Shown: positions 44,801-55,998 of the stretch, one piece after another | Layout: every line of letters starts with the position of its first letter | Numbering within the stretch: the stretch's first letter is position 1 | Source of the DNA: Trebouxia sp. TZW2008 | Taxonomy: Eukaryota; Chlorophyta; Trebouxiophyceae; Trebouxiales; Trebouxiaceae | NCBI GenBank assembly: GCA_002118135.1 | Contig: BDIU01000090.1 | Span: 124,001-188,000, forward strand | Direction of reading: 5' to 3' | DNA: 64,000 nt | Translations under genes and position numbers: made by a program | Notes under the pieces: model-generated | What the model was told of the DNA's origin: nothing | What the model saw: only the letters and a program-made list of their open reading frames with translations | The model's database searches: none

Positions 44801-46724
44801 TTCAGGTATGCCATGTTCTGCAAGCTGAGTGTGTGTCAATGTGTCAATAACAGTGCTCGTTTTGCCTCTCAAGCAATCAATTTTTGGACATGCCTCTATG
44901 TCTTGTGCTTCTGCTCAAAAGGATTCAAGTTTGACACAGTGAGGGAGTCCTGAGAGAGCATCTGATCTGGGGCAGTGAGTGCTGTTTGGCCAGCCTCTTA
45001 GCTGCTCTGCTTGCATCAGACTTCCCTGCCGGTCGCTTCGCCAAGTTTTTGTGGTGCAGGCAGCCTTCAAAGCAGTGCCAAGCGGTGACGCTGGGCAGGC
45101 AGGCATTGGTACCTCCATCAAGTGGCAGGATGTCAAGCCACAGGACAAGACCCTCGTACATCAGGCAAGCTTGCCCTTGCAAACTTTTCAAACTGTCGTG
45201 CCTATTGACCATACATGTTTATGTCAACTACCTCTGTCATCTGCTGCAGCTGGCTGCTTTTGCTGCCTGCTTTCACCACCTGCCTGTGTTGCCTACATGC
45301 CAGACCTGCCATGGCCATCTAATTCTTTGCATGCTTGACGTCATGGCTGTTGTACAGCGTGTAAGTGCCTCACTTTTGCGGCTGAGACCAACATGAACAA
45401 ACCCATGCGACACATGGCATGCATACGCTTTTGAGCTACAAGGCTGTTGCCTGTCAAAGTCAGCAAACATCCACAACTCGTATGGCACTCACAGTGCAAG
45501 CTATTGATGATTCTACCTTGAGTTCTACAAGGTCTACAAGTTTGCCCATCATTGCAAACATGCAGCTGAGGGCTGACATGTGCAGCTGCTGAAGGCTTGG
45601 CTTATTGCAAAGTGTGGTAGTAATAATGCTGCTGTTGGCTATGGCGTGCAGATGCTGCTGAAGTGTGCAGACATTGGTCATCTTGCCGCAGCTCCAGAGA
45701 CGCACAAACGCTGGGCGTATCAACTAGAGGAAGAGTTCTTTCGACAGGTGCTCTGCTATGATACCTTTGGTGTCCAGCTGCGTATGCATTCCGTGCTGTT
45801 TGAGCAAAGTCTTTTCAAATTAAATCTTGACCTGCCCAAAGGCTGCAACCTGCACCAGCAAGTTAGTAACATTGGCCAAATTTGCTGCTTCTGAGTCCCC
45901 GCATGTTAGTAGAAGTGGTGCTGAGCAAGCTAGCAAGCAGAGTTGACTGCAAACAATCAGTAAGTTGGCTGATGTATCACACAACCAACCAATCAACTGA
46001 CCAATCAATCAATCAATCAACCATCGACCAACCAGTTACCACTGTCTTAGGGATTTGACTTGTGTGTGCAGGGGGATCAGGAGAGGGCGTGTGGCCTGCC
46101 AGTCAGTCCCCTCATGGACAGGAGCCAGCAGGGCGGCATGACGCGATCCCAGGTACCCACTCAATACTGCCAAACCATCATGCAAAAAGTAAACGCAAAG
46201 TTGTGCTGCCAGGCACCATCAACAGGGTTTGTAGCCCCAGTGCTGTCTATCATTTGAACAACACAAAGTGTGCATTGTGAGCGATAGGCCTCTGTCCCGA
46301 GAAGCAGCCACCTTGGCCAGGCATATGTTCTGCAAAGTCCATACATGACTCAAGCTGCAGTGGGTCTCAGACCCAGTGCCAGCTGCACTGCAGCCTCAAA
46401 GTGTCAGCTCAGCCTTCACCTCAGAGCCTCAGCTCAGAGTCAGTCTTAGCTCAGCCTCATCTGAGTTGCAGAGTCAACGCCAAAACTGTTCACACTTGCT
46501 GTCAAGCGAAGTTGCTGCGCAGAAACCACGCCACGCATTGCAAGCTGCAGCAGCATGCCAAGACATTGAGCTTTGTTTGTCTGTTGCAGCTGGGCTTTTT
46601 CAACATTGTGGGGCTGCCATTATTCAAAGCCATGGCAGAGTTATTTGAGCAGTCTCAGCCAATGCTAGACGGCGTTTTGGGCAATTTGAAATTGTGGGAG
46701 GCTGCAGCTGAAGCTCCTGCCTAG
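35878..46724 (+). CDS. Class I cyclic-nucleotide phosphodiesterase with PAS domain
   Basis: Hydrolyses cAMP and/or cGMP. Exons: 35878-36035, 36110-36272, 36388-36492, 36734-36926, 37240-37350, 37723-37871, 38359-38462, 39079-39241, 40093-40251, 41681-41903, 42406-42595, 43322-43449, 43999-44141, 44695-44805, 45060-45164, 45652-45747, 46072-46152, 46590-46724, totalling 838 residues. The N-terminal half looks like PAS-type sensor sequence ([30 protein letters not shown]), followed by a Q/E-rich coiled coil. The catalytic domain has [19 protein letters not shown], the exact PDEase I signature [37 protein letters not shown] and [10 protein letters not shown]. All metal-binding histidines and aspartates are present, so it should be active. 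The intron after 45164 begins GCAAGC (a GC-AG intron). Introns after exons 9, 10 and 11 and before exon 10 are full of exon echoes. Confidence 0.9.
39697..39740. repeat. GATGGTGATAAT simple repeat
   Basis: Imperfect tandem units of TGATAATGATGG and TGATAGCGATGG in a phosphodiesterase intron. Confidence 0.8.
39911..40036 (+). repeat. Interspersed repeat family B, copy
   Basis: It matches the reverse complement of 18392-18518 block by block, including GCCCAGCCAGGTATGTACTG, TGATCCTGTGCTATCCTAAA, GAACTGTGCATGCAGGGAGG and CTTGTCAACTGTTGCCTGCC. It lies in an intron of the phosphodiesterase gene, with the insertion ends undefined. Confidence 0.7.
40241..40700 (+). repeat. Echoes of the end of phosphodiesterase exon 9
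   Basis: The exon 9 end and donor, CAGCTGCTCAAGGTACTG at 40240, recurs at about 40442, 40530 (with one extra C) and 40680, each followed by similar intron sequence (CCCTCACTGCTTG-like). The copies are in the following intron, so donor sites are multiplied fourfold. Confidence 0.75.
40855..41780 (+). repeat. Six tandem ~172-bp copies of phosphodiesterase exon 10 start
   Basis: Copies of GGTGTGGATGCTAAAGACCG start at ~40857, 40990, 41161, 41333, 41507 and 41681. Four of the copies start after a TTTCAG acceptor. Only the last, at 41681, continues into a long open exon. Earlier copies drift into stops soon after the QMQSL segment. The first copy is the most diverged. Confidence 0.9.
42051..42127 (+). 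repeat. Echo of the end of phosphodiesterase exon 10
   Basis: CTAGCTGTCACACCAGCCGT with TTCTTGCAGGCAAGCACCCAG repeats the exon 10 end (CTGTCTGTCACGCCTGTTGT with TTCTTGCAGGCAAGCACCCAG at 41848-41896), about 207 bases downstream. Exon 10 thus has echoes on both sides. Confidence 0.8.
42490..43020 (+). repeat. Four copies of the 3' half of phosphodiesterase exon 11
   Basis: The real exon end ([20 protein letters not shown], then YHNR and donor GTGCAG) is followed by copies at about 42627-42718, 42768-42873 and 42915-43020, spaced 130-150 bases. The second copy keeps an open frame ([20 protein letters not shown]). The third and fourth carry frameshifts and stops. Confidence 0.85.
43073..43118. 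repeat. (ACACC)n microsatellite
   Basis: About nine units of CACAC/ACACC in a phosphodiesterase intron. Confidence 0.9.
44537..44645 (+). repeat. Interspersed repeat family A, copy
   Basis: It contains ATTGTCCACACTC, CACTGCAGTCAGAGTGCAGTG, ATTGCAATGTCCTTGTAACAG and GAGTGTCCTTAAAAGGAG, the same block order as 1-115 and the inverse of 20853-20972. It lies in a phosphodiesterase intron. Confidence 0.65.
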
Positions 46725-48070
46725 GGTGTTTGTTACACCAGGCTCGAAATCACAACAACGGATCAGGGGAAGTATGCTGTCTTGTCGTCAATGATCTGAT
46801 GCATTGTTGAGGATCTGAAGTATGAACAACAATGGGTACAATCTCAGCTGATTGGTTGCAATTCTGGCCAATCATGCATTGATTCTGCACCCATACACAA
46901 TTAAATGGTATGCTTTTGAGTTGAGTCCTCCTGTTTGGGGCTTTTCTTTGCTGTGTTCTATTCTGACGTTGAGCGCTGACTCAGGCAGCTTGTGAGTTGC
47001 AATTGTTTTGCTTTGTTTTGTTAGGCAAGACAATCAGTCTTGTCTGCACAGTCTCTTTGTGCAAAGATGTGCTGGAATTTCAGAGTACTCTGATGTTTCC
47101 TCAGTGCACCACCTGCTATGTTTCAGAGAGCTGGCCAAAGCCTTCATGTTGCAGTTGGCAGCGTGCTTTCAACTTGTTTTCAGTCAAGCTATAGTTGACG
47201 TTCACATGTTATCAAGCATGATTCTGAGCTACCAAGGCATTTCTGGGCGCTTTACACTGGTTTCCATTTTTGCAGGACATTCAGTTTGCAATCCTTTCAT
47301 GCAAAATGTAAGTGGTTTGAGAACTTGTCACAGCCCAAAATGTCCTCACCCCTTTAAATTGTAGAGCAAATTGCCTACAACAGCAGTGTAAATGCATATG
47401 TCATGCAATGTGTGCACAGGATCCATTTTCAAAAGCAATCTCCAAGGGCTTTGCGTACTACGGTGTTCTTGCGTATCTCACTGACTCTGCATCACCGTGT
47501 CCAGCAATTGAGAAACCAAGGCCTCTCACCATGCAGGCTACAGCTATGCCCACATTGTGCCCGCATACAAGTCCAGAATGGAGCATCTCATGCACATACG
47601 GAGACTCAAGGCTTTGATGCTGCAGGCACAGCAATTTTGATGTTGAGACTGTCAGGTCTTCAAAAACACAGGGCTTGCCACTCTGCTGGCCTCATGCAGA
47701 TGGGTGCACAGAAAGCACGAGGGGCATGGTGCACAGCGCTGCTTTGCAAGCAGACCTTGCAATTAGCCAAAAACAAATCGAGTCAGCAGACTGCTGAATT
47801 TCGAATGTGTGCCGTAGTACACTGCAGCAACTGCGATACAGTACATGCCTTAGTGTGAACGCAGCTGTGCATCCCTGTCAGTTGCATTGTCAGCGACCAT
47901 CAAATGCGCATTTGATTCAGCGAGCAAGGCAGGACCATGCAGATTCTCAAGCTTGAAATGCTTTTGGCCCTTACTAAGCGGTTAGTCACTGCAAGGCAGC
48001 ACTTGTGAAGTCCCAGTCAAGCTTTGCAGGCGCGGTGCTAGCTGTGTTTTGCAACATTGGGCACCAGACC
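46725..48070 (+). other. Intergenic with unassigned exon-like pieces
   Basis: Between the phosphodiesterase stop and the OST3 start. Two pieces look exon-like. 47423-47530 encodes DPFSKAISKGFAYYGVLAYL after a CAG. 47536-47628 encodes HIVPAYKSRMEHLMHIRRLK up to a stop, although the two are out of phase without a further splice. No start codon, family or full model can be given, so this may be a small unrecognised gene. Confidence 0.3.
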
Positions 48071-49198
48071 ATGCCAATGTCGCCGCAAATATGGCGATAT
48101 GCCCTGTGTGCCACACTCTTGGCCTGCTCTTGCTTCCACGTGACGCATAGCAAACAGCCGGTCAAAGTAAGATCAACCGATGAACGGGTAAGCGCACGGT
48201 CGCCAGAAGCTTGTATGTTCAGTGAAGGTCTGTCCGCAAGTAAAATATGCTGTTGTGTACAGGCGTTTGACCTCAGCAGGTTGCAGCAAAGCAACGCCGA
48301 CGGCGTTGTAGAACTGGATGTGGATGCCTTTGACAAGTTCACCTCAGGCAGACGGCGTCCTTATCAGCTCGTGGTGTTTCTGGGTGCCAAACACTTGCTA
48401 GACAACCCCAAGCTGCACTTGAGAGAGCTGCGCGAGGACTTTGGCTATGTTGCCAAGGCTCACCGAGATCGGTTGAAAGGATCAGATAACGAAGGCAAAG
48501 TCTTCTTTGCAGAGGTCAACTTTGACAAGACCACACAAGATGTCTTCCGACGGCTCAGTGCTCAAAGTCTGTTCATCTTTAGACTGCCAGCCACTCAAAG
48601 CATCAGCTCTGGTGAACCTATCAAGCTGAAAGACGCTGAGACGCTGAAGCCAGAAACCTTCAAGCACCAGGCCACAATTGATGACATAGCCAACTGGGTG
48701 AAGGAGAAAACAGGCATTGACGTTGGGAAGATTGACAAGCCTACTATCTTCCAAGCCTGGTGGTTTCCCTTTGTAGCACTGTCATTCCTGAGCAGCTTGG
48801 CATACATTGCCTACAAAATGGTTTACGCAGACTTCATGCGGAATTTGGTCATATACGCATTGGCCACTTTGTTTGTCTACTGGTTTTCTGTCTCAGGTGG
48901 CATGCACAACATCATTAGGGGCATGCCGATGGTCACCATTGACCCAAATTCTAAAACTCCCAAATACTTTATGCAAGGCCAAGGTCAGCTAGGTACAGAG
49001 GGATTTGTCATGGGCACATTATACACGTGTGTAGGCTTGGCTTTTGCGCTGGTGGTATATATTGCTCCCAAAGCAAAAGCTGTATCCAATCAACGGCTTA
49101 TAGCTTATGCAGGCCTGTTCATTGCTTACATTTGCGTAACACAGGTTGTCAAAGTATACAGTTGGAAGACAGGCTATCATTGGCGCAGGTACATTTGA
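48071..49198 (+). CDS. OST3: OST3/OST6-type oligosaccharyltransferase subunit
   Basis: Subunit of the ER oligosaccharyltransferase, which adds N-glycans to secreted proteins. Exon 1 is 48071-48166 and encodes a signal peptide (LCATLLACSCFHVTHS). Exon 2, 48263-49198, carries the rest, for 343 residues in all. The lumenal thioredoxin-like part starts RRPYQLVVFLGAKHLL and has no CxxC pair. Four C-terminal membrane spans follow, including the family motif SGGMHNIIRGMPM. The length is normal for the family. Plant OST3/6 proteins also lack the CxxC of the yeast and animal forms, so loss of redox activity fits the plant lineage. Unusually for this window, its intron shows no echoes. The first ATG and signal peptide support the start. 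Confidence 0.93.
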   Translation: MPMSPQIWRYALCATLLACSCFHVTHSKQPVKVRSTDERVSARSPEACMFSEGLSASKICCCVQAFDLSRLQQSNADGVVELDVDAFDKFTSGRRRPYQLVVFLGAKHLLDNPKLHLRELREDFGYVAKAHRDRLKGSDNEGKVFFAEVNFDKTTQDVFRRLSAQSLFIFRLPATQSISSGEPIKLKDAETLKPETFKHQATIDDIANWVKEKTGIDVGKIDKPTIFQAWWFPFVALSFLSSLAYIAYKMVYADFMRNLVIYALATLFVYWFSVSGGMHNIIRGMPMVTIDPNSKTPKYFMQGQGQLGTEGFVMGTLYTCVGLAFALVVYIAPKAKAVSNQRLIAYAGLFIAYICVTQVVKVYSWKTGYHWRRYI

Positions 49199-49233
49199 GG
49201 TCCATGCAAATTTGTTAGGCCTAGGGAACTTGC

Positions 49234-49238
49234 TGTAA
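49234..49238 (+). terminator. Candidate TGTAA polyadenylation signal (OST3)
   Basis: TGTAA lies 36 bases after the stop codon. TGTAA is the common poly(A) signal of chlorophyte green algae. Its use here is inferred. Confidence 0.4.
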
Positions 49239-49362
49239 GACTGACAGTGAAGGTTCAGAATCACCAACACGCTGTACTTTCAGACAACCTCAAGCTTGAG
49301 CAGTACAATGTAGCTTCTAAATCAGAAATTCAGAATTTGCAGTGTCAAACCAATCTTGACGT

Positions 49363-52300
49363 TCAGTACAGACTGATGTGGCCCTCTGACGCAATCTGTG
49401 CATGATGACGATCCTCCTCAGCTTTGTCATCGCCATTTTGCAGCTCTGTGGGCTGGACCTGTGCACTGCTAGCATCAGCAACTGCGGCATCAGCAACTGT
49501 GGCGTCTGCTTCCTGAGTTCGCCTATCAGGCATCTCTGGTGCCTCATCTTGTACCCCAAGTGGCAAATGCCACGATTCTTGTATATGTCTGGCAATGTCC
49601 AGAAGTAGCTTGCTCCTGGCTGAATTGCACTCTGGGTCCTTGGGCAGATGCACACGGAGAGCTGCATTCAGCTTCTCAAGGCGGCTGCATGGACCTCCCA
49701 CCGGCTGGCAGTCTTGTAGACTGCAACGCACACTTCCAATCGGAGAGCATAATTGGCATCAAGCTATTTTCACAAGGCCTTTTTGGTTAGCATGCGCAAC
49801 AGGATTTGCACAATAGCCGATATCACATCACAGTGAGCACTTTTACCCACAGCACCCCTGCAGTGCTGCATGGTTGACAAGCAGAGAGTGATCAAGCATC
49901 AAAGGTCACACTCATTACAACAGCACATATGCTGCTCTGCTTGGAGACTTGACATACAATAGAGCCCACTGTTACTAGCACTACAGCCTAACTGATGACT
50001 GATATTCAGTGCTGCATACCTCTCCCAACCTCCTTGCCGTGATGCTCAGAACAAGCCAGCCTGGGGAGGTAGGACTTGGGCCACAGACATCTTGCACATG
50101 TGCTGAGAAGTGTAAACAACTATTGCTTCATTATACCTTTTCCCACCTGTGTTGGCATAGTGCCATTGATGTGCAATACAGCTACAAGACAGATGATACT
50201 GTCACTCATGTGAGCTCTTATCACCTGCAGTATGGCCGCCACATGCTAGAGAGGTCCATGCGCCCGTAGTCATCCTTGACAGCTGTTGCCAGATCCAGCA
50301 GCTGCTGAACTGTGCCCTCCTCAGGCATTGCTGTCATGGCCTTTACAGTTTGTCTGATGCTGAACGGCGTCAAGTCTCCAGATTTGGTCTGGACCACAAA
50401 CCATGTGAAGGCTGAAGCCTGCAAAGTCAAAAGACACAGTGACATCATGGTATGGAATGCAATTTCACAAAATGCAAGTCGCAAACCTAGGCATGCAATC
50501 CTGTGATTGGTATGTTGGCTCTGACTGATGCTGTAGCTAGTGTACAAGCTCATTGCTCATACAGCTGATTTGTAGCTCCGATGCAAGCATTTGGAAGAAA
50601 TGGATTGACATATGCTGTGCTTGGCATGTCAGACATGCTTACTGAGTTGGATATTTGAATGTTGCTGTGTTCTTTCTGCAACGTCTGAGAATTTGCCATT
50701 TCACCATGCAGGCCAAAGATGCTGTGCATACCTGTGTGGGCAGCTGCATGTCATACGGTCCTACAATGGCGCCAATGAAAGGCTCTAACTGTGTGTTTGC
50801 GCACCGGAACAGCGCCTGGTAGTTGCGCTGGTTCTCATTGTCCTTCTGTGATGGCTTAGGAGCAAAGATAGGGTGACTGTGGTACCTGCATGGTGTCATA
50901 CAGCCTTTCCGCATGGCCTATTGGCAATGAAAAGTGGCATGCTATTGCAGAATCAGTGGCCTGCTGGCTGTCTTTATAGTGACGTGTCGCCAAACTCCTG
51001 TGAGGCAAAGCAAGCCAAAGCAAAACATGCTGCACTTCACCTAGTTGCTGCTGCATGCACAAAGCGCGCAGTGGATCGATGTGTTGGAAATGGTCAGTGG
51101 CGAGCCATGCAGCCTCACACAGCTACAACATGTAATTCACTAAGCACGACTCAGGTGAATCAGCATGGCTTGACCAGCACATCCAACTGGACCGAAACAT
51201 TCTAAGACACAACATTTCAGACCAAAAGTGCCACTGCACTGTAGCATCTACCTCATCACAATGAGATGATACTGACCAGCCAACAGGCGTCAAGCCCTGA
51301 GCGTCCATGAGAGCTCTGGTTTCCACTTCTGCTTCAGGGTCTAGCTCAACAGAAGTGCCTGAGTGGCTTCCTAACGCTCGCCTGCAAGGGAAGGCTTGCC
51401 TGATGCTGATCATCTTCCTGTCACTGTCCCATTGACCGCCTAGCAGCCCAATGATTTCACAGCTGCTCAAGTGAGCATGAAAATCCATCATCAGATGCAC
51501 CTGCAAAGCATCAAGCCTATGTTTGCGGCAGCAGGTAGCAATGCATCTTCAGTCATAAGAGCGTACTGATAAGAGAGGACTTATATATATATATATATAT
51601 ATATATGTGTATGTATGTATGTATGTATGTATGTATCCCTGTATGCTGTGCATATGGAGCAATGGTCCATTGAGGCAAGTCATAAGGCAGGTATGGCATG
51701 CAGAATTGTGTAGCTTGCTGTAGTGCATGAAGCATCTCAGCGTCAAGATATGGCTTGGCACACTCCATGCTGCTACTTTGTGAGATGCTACATAGACATA
51801 CAAACAAGCAATTGCAACAGCGCTCTTGCTGTGGGGACAAGCTTGAGGACTTCTGACAATCATCAATGATGCTTGGATCTTACAGAGGAAGAAGACCATT
51901 ATTCACAATGAGGAGGTGATATGCTAGAATTCCCACCTGTGCATCAACCTCAACCTGGAAGGGCTGTGCCAGAGGGGCCCCTGAGCCTGGGGGCCCAACA
52001 AAGTCTGAGCACTTCACCAGCTCTAGCGACTCTGTAGTGTGCCCCAATGACATGGCAGTTCTGCCAACCTCTCTGCGTGGTCTGTTCCTTGCATACTCTG
52101 TGGGTTCTGGAGGAGGCGCTAGATCTGGTGAGCTGTGCACATCATGTGCTTTTGCTGCAGGCTGGGACACAGGCTTCTGTGCTTTGGCGTCTGCCGGAGT
52201 GCGCTTCTGGCGCTTGTTAGAGGGCACCTGTGCTGCAGCAGCTTGCTGGTTGGCGCCTTCAGCTGCTGCGCTGCAATTCTCCTTCTCTGATTGGTCTGTA

Positions 52301-53474
52301 GCTGCTGATATAGGGCAGAAGCCAGCCAATGCTGCACTGCCAGATGCCTGCAGATCTGCAGAAGAGCCATCATCAGGATTGCGGCAGCGCAGAATGCATG
52401 TAAGACATGACGCCGTCTGGCAAATTTCACGTGGTGTTTTGCTATGCCACACAGCAGTGTGCGGACAGGAAGTGCCTTGGAAGCTAGGTGTTGTATTGCG
52501 CTGCCATGGGCATGTCAGATCAGGCAAAGAAAAGATCCATGTACATGCCAGTTGTATGTAAAATGCTCTGCCTCAGCTCCTGTTGCAGGCCCAGCACTCA
52601 GCTGATCGTGATCCTGCCAGATCATGTTTGCTTTGCTTCTTGCTGTACATTTGTATGACTGAAACATGCACCGTGCATGCACATTCTGCAGACATGACTT
52701 CCTAATCACCGCTGATGACAGCGCTGATCTGAGCAAAGCAGAAAGCTCACCATTCAAGACTTCCGGCTTGAGGCCATATGCTTTGGCCGCTGCAGATGTG
52801 GGGTCCAGGGGCTTTCCTGACAGAGTGTAGCCCTGCCCTGTCTCAGCAACCTTGCTAGGCACAGGCTTGCCAGCTATAGCAAGCTTGATGAAGTACTTCT
52901 GTGCATGACTGGTGAAAGCTCGCGCATCTCTGGTTCCCACATGCGCTGCAGCTGCCTTCCAGTCTCTGCCATGAAGGTCAAGGGCCTCAATGAACAGCCG
53001 TTCCTCCTCTTCAGACCAGCCTCTGCTCTGAGTTCTGTTTGTGCCGGTGTCCTTGCGCTTCCTTCTGCCTGTTGCACTCAGCTCCTGCTCCTGCCCAGTC
53101 TCTGGGAGGGATTCTGATGCTTTGGCATCTGGCTTGTAATCCTGCTCTGTGTCAGGTACTGATATTGCTGGCTTGTTTGCCTTGCTTTTGCGCCCTGCTG
53201 CACCTTCACAAATGCATGCAAGCTGTTGTTGCACAGTTGTGTCAGAGTTCTGAGCGCAAGATTTGTGTATAACATGCATTGAGCAGAAATGTGTCTATTT
53301 TGAGACAAGCTTTGTCCAGCGTTGCATACCCTTCTTGGACTTCTTTTTGGAGCCTCCCCAATCATCATCCTCAGAATCTGGCCCCATATACGCGTCATAT
53401 TCGGTGTAATGATTGTCCTCAGCCAGCATCGAGGCAATGAGCGCATTTGTGGCCTCGTCATTTACTTCAGCCAT
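49363..53474 (-). CDS. MYB-JAMM (MYSM1-like) histone H2A deubiquitinase
   Basis: Exons on the minus strand: 53330-53474, 52751-53203, 51937-52355, 51277-51500, 50732-50885, 50225-50418, 49363-49720, totalling 648 residues. The N-terminus is acidic (DSEDDDWGG) and runs into a lysine cluster. A MYB/SANT repeat follows, GWSEEEERLFIEALDLHGRD with FTSHAQKYFIKL. After a low-complexity linker with a basic patch (NKRQKR) comes an MPN+/JAMM domain: SCEIIGLLGG supplies the glutamate, and VGWYHSHPIFAPKPSQKD the H-x-H and S-x-x-D zinc ligands, so it should be an active isopeptidase. In animals MYSM1 removes ubiquitin from histone H2A, and that role here is inferred. No SWIRM domain was found between the MYB and MPN parts. 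The catalytic motif is assembled across the 51277/50885 splice. Confidence 0.88.
51582..51636. repeat. (AT)n followed by (GTAT)n
   Basis: About ten TA units followed by seven GTAT units in the region between exons 3 and 4 of the MYB-JAMM gene. Confidence 0.9.
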
Positions 53475-53780
53475 GATCAGTGCGCAAGTATATTTGCACG
53501 CCCGCTAGAAACAACAGTAGTTGCAGTCAACCCCTCAGCGCACACAGCCCACCTTATGCACGCGAGGGCCTTCACGGGGACTCAAGCGCTGGAGCGCTGC
53601 TGGCTAATCTCGTCAGTGCCTCTTCTGGATTTGAATCGAGAGTGGCATTCAAAAAGCAAAGGGAGCGACTAAAGTTGAGACCGGACTAGAGCTTCTGTGA
53701 GCAAAGCAGCAGGCAAAGCAGCCGCATACTCCGGGAAACACCATTGTGTAGCAGCAAGGAGTGGCGCTAGCGCTCGCGTC
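53475..53780. promoter_or_regulatory. Short divergent promoter
   Basis: 306 bases separate the MYB-JAMM start (-) from the next gene's ATG (+), so both promoters lie here. No specific factor site is claimed. Confidence 0.45.
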
Positions 53781-55998
53781 ATGTCAGTGGCGGCAGCAGG
53801 GCTCGAAGTTTGCAGCACCCCCGGGGGAGGACAGTCTTCGCCTTGCTTCGCTTTTCCTCTCATAGACAGGGCCTCAACTCGAGACATAGAGAGGGCTACC
53901 TTGCTCAAGGTGTCCTTGACGCACAGCTGTGATGACTCTCTGTTTGGTATAAATGACTTTGGCTTCTGTCTGTGTTCTGCCACTTGGCCTGAAGCTCAAG
54001 TTTTCGCACAGGTCATAGAATCTGAGTACGCTGCCAAGTATCTCGAATTTCTTGGCGCCAACCCAACGCAAGCTGCTCAAGATCTTGTCCGCAAGGCTCT
54101 GCCCTTGACAATAGAGTGCTTGCAGACAAAGCTGAAGGTATCATCAGCCCCAATGGGCCAGCTTATTGCAGTGCATGCAAAGCGTGTATTGATTACTTCA
54201 AGCTGAAACAGTTGTGTGGCACCAAGGCTGTGACACATGCATGCAGGCTTCAGGTCACAGGCACAATGAAGTTCTGGTCACTCCTCCTGCGCTTCAGTAT
54301 GACATGTTGCCAGTGCACGAGGCAGACCCTCAAGAAGTTGTTCGTCTTGGCTTCATTGGCACATTGAATCCAAAGGAGACAAAGGCAGCAGATGATGCGC
54401 AGGTATGCCTGCAAATCCACTAGCTGTTTTGCACGTGCCCAGCCCAACAGCCCAAATCAGTCTACAAGACCAACTCGGGATGTGCTTGTCTTGGCATTGT
54501 GGTTGACATATAAGGCACAAGCAAAGCGCATTCTGCCTGTGTCATAGAGCTATGACGCTGCAGGACACTGATGAAGAATACACGGTAGTCTCAAAGACTT
54601 TCACAGATGTGGTTGCAGCCTTTCTGGACCCCACTCGCAAGCCAGGCTCTAAACGCAGCAGTCAGCAGCAGCAACTGAACAGTGCAGGCATCAGACACGC
54701 ATTTGAGCAAAAGGCTGGTCGTGTTGGGGTGTACTGTCATCTCAATCATATGCAAAGAGAGCTTGCAAGGCCTTTTAAAGCCTTGCCAGCTTCGTTGAGG
54801 CGCATTCAGCTGCACTTTGGCCAGAGTGTCAGTGAGTGGTACAATGCACTGCCTAGAGCTGCCAAGCGTGGTCATGGACAGCTAAAGGAAAAGGTAAAGC
54901 AATCTGTGGCTGATGCTCTCCTTGCACCAGTGGAGTGTCACTTTATACATGGCATGCATCTTTTATGCTAAGTAACACGCACTCCTTATTGTCACAGCAG
55001 CCTCATCTGGCACATACAGCTTGCAGAGCGGCACATACCCTTTTGCGCTGCAAACATTGCATTTCATTGTTAGAGAGGTTTTTGAATCTTGAGCTCATCC
55101 TCGTGTCTGGCTGGGTATGCAGGATGTTCAGAGCACAACAGATGAGCTTGTCTCTGACGCCGTAATCTCGCTCGCGGTGGACACAGTCACCTATCTGTAT
55201 CATGAATACGTGCTATCAGCCCCAGCATTTCCGTCAGATCAGCTGGCAGCGGTTGTACTGCCTCCTCAAAATAACCTGCTGTCTCAGAAATCAATACTGA
55301 GCAGAGGAGGGTCTGTCTTGAGTTCCGGTCAGTCCCTGCTGGCAAGCCAAATGTCAATGCCAGCCAGCCTGTCCCCTAGCCGACAGCAGTCATTGCAGCC
55401 TTTACCCAGCAGAGGATCTGCCGCACCAGCTTCCACTGCAGCTGATCTTGCAGCTGCTGCAGCTGTGCAGATTGAGGGACAGCGTACAAGGCTGCTCAGC
55501 ATTGTGCAGCTGTGGGCGCAATGCAGCAGAGCCTACACTAATGACAGATGGCAGACAAGCTTTGCTCGGCCTGTGGTCATCTTGTCGCTGCGAGCGCTGG
55601 TTGAAAAGGTTTTCACAGACGCTTTCCCGGTTTGGGCTTCGTCGGGTCAAGGTGCAGATAGACTGAAGAGCATGGACACACAGCTGCTAGAATGGTTTGA
55701 CCCCCATGGCTTCAACAGTAGCATCAGCCTTTTGCAGTCATTGCATGCAGCTGGTCAGCGTTCTCAAGACAGCACAGCAGTGCAGCGTACCATGCAGCAT
55801 AGACGGCGGGAGTTTACAGGCACCACCTCACTTGTTACCACCTTCTTTACTGAGCCCAAAACAGCAGCATGTCGTAGGCTGAAAAGTCATTCAGGGGCTG
55901 AAAATGGTGTGGACCGCAATGCAGGAGCTGAGTTGACCCAGCAGCAGAAAGGCACATTGTTCAAATCTGCTGAGTCCCTTCTGTTGCGCAAGTACTAG
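53781..55998 (+). CDS. Unrecognised 538-residue protein, five exons
   Basis: Exons 53781-53909, 54012-54137, 54247-54402, 54564-54893 and 55123-55998. All introns are phase 0, and the donors and acceptors are ordinary. The first intron could be retained because the frame stays open through it. The protein has an N-terminal segment, a helical part (AAKYLEFLGANPTQAAQDLV), an LGFIGTLNPKET patch, a region with KAGRVGVYCHLNHMQREL and LRRIQLHFG, an S/Q-rich linker, and a helical C-terminal third (IVQLWAQCSRAYTNDRW; GADRLKSMDTQLLEWFD). No signal peptide, membrane span or catalytic motif is seen. Well-kept frame and phase argue for a real conserved gene. I do not recognise the family. Confidence 0.75.
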
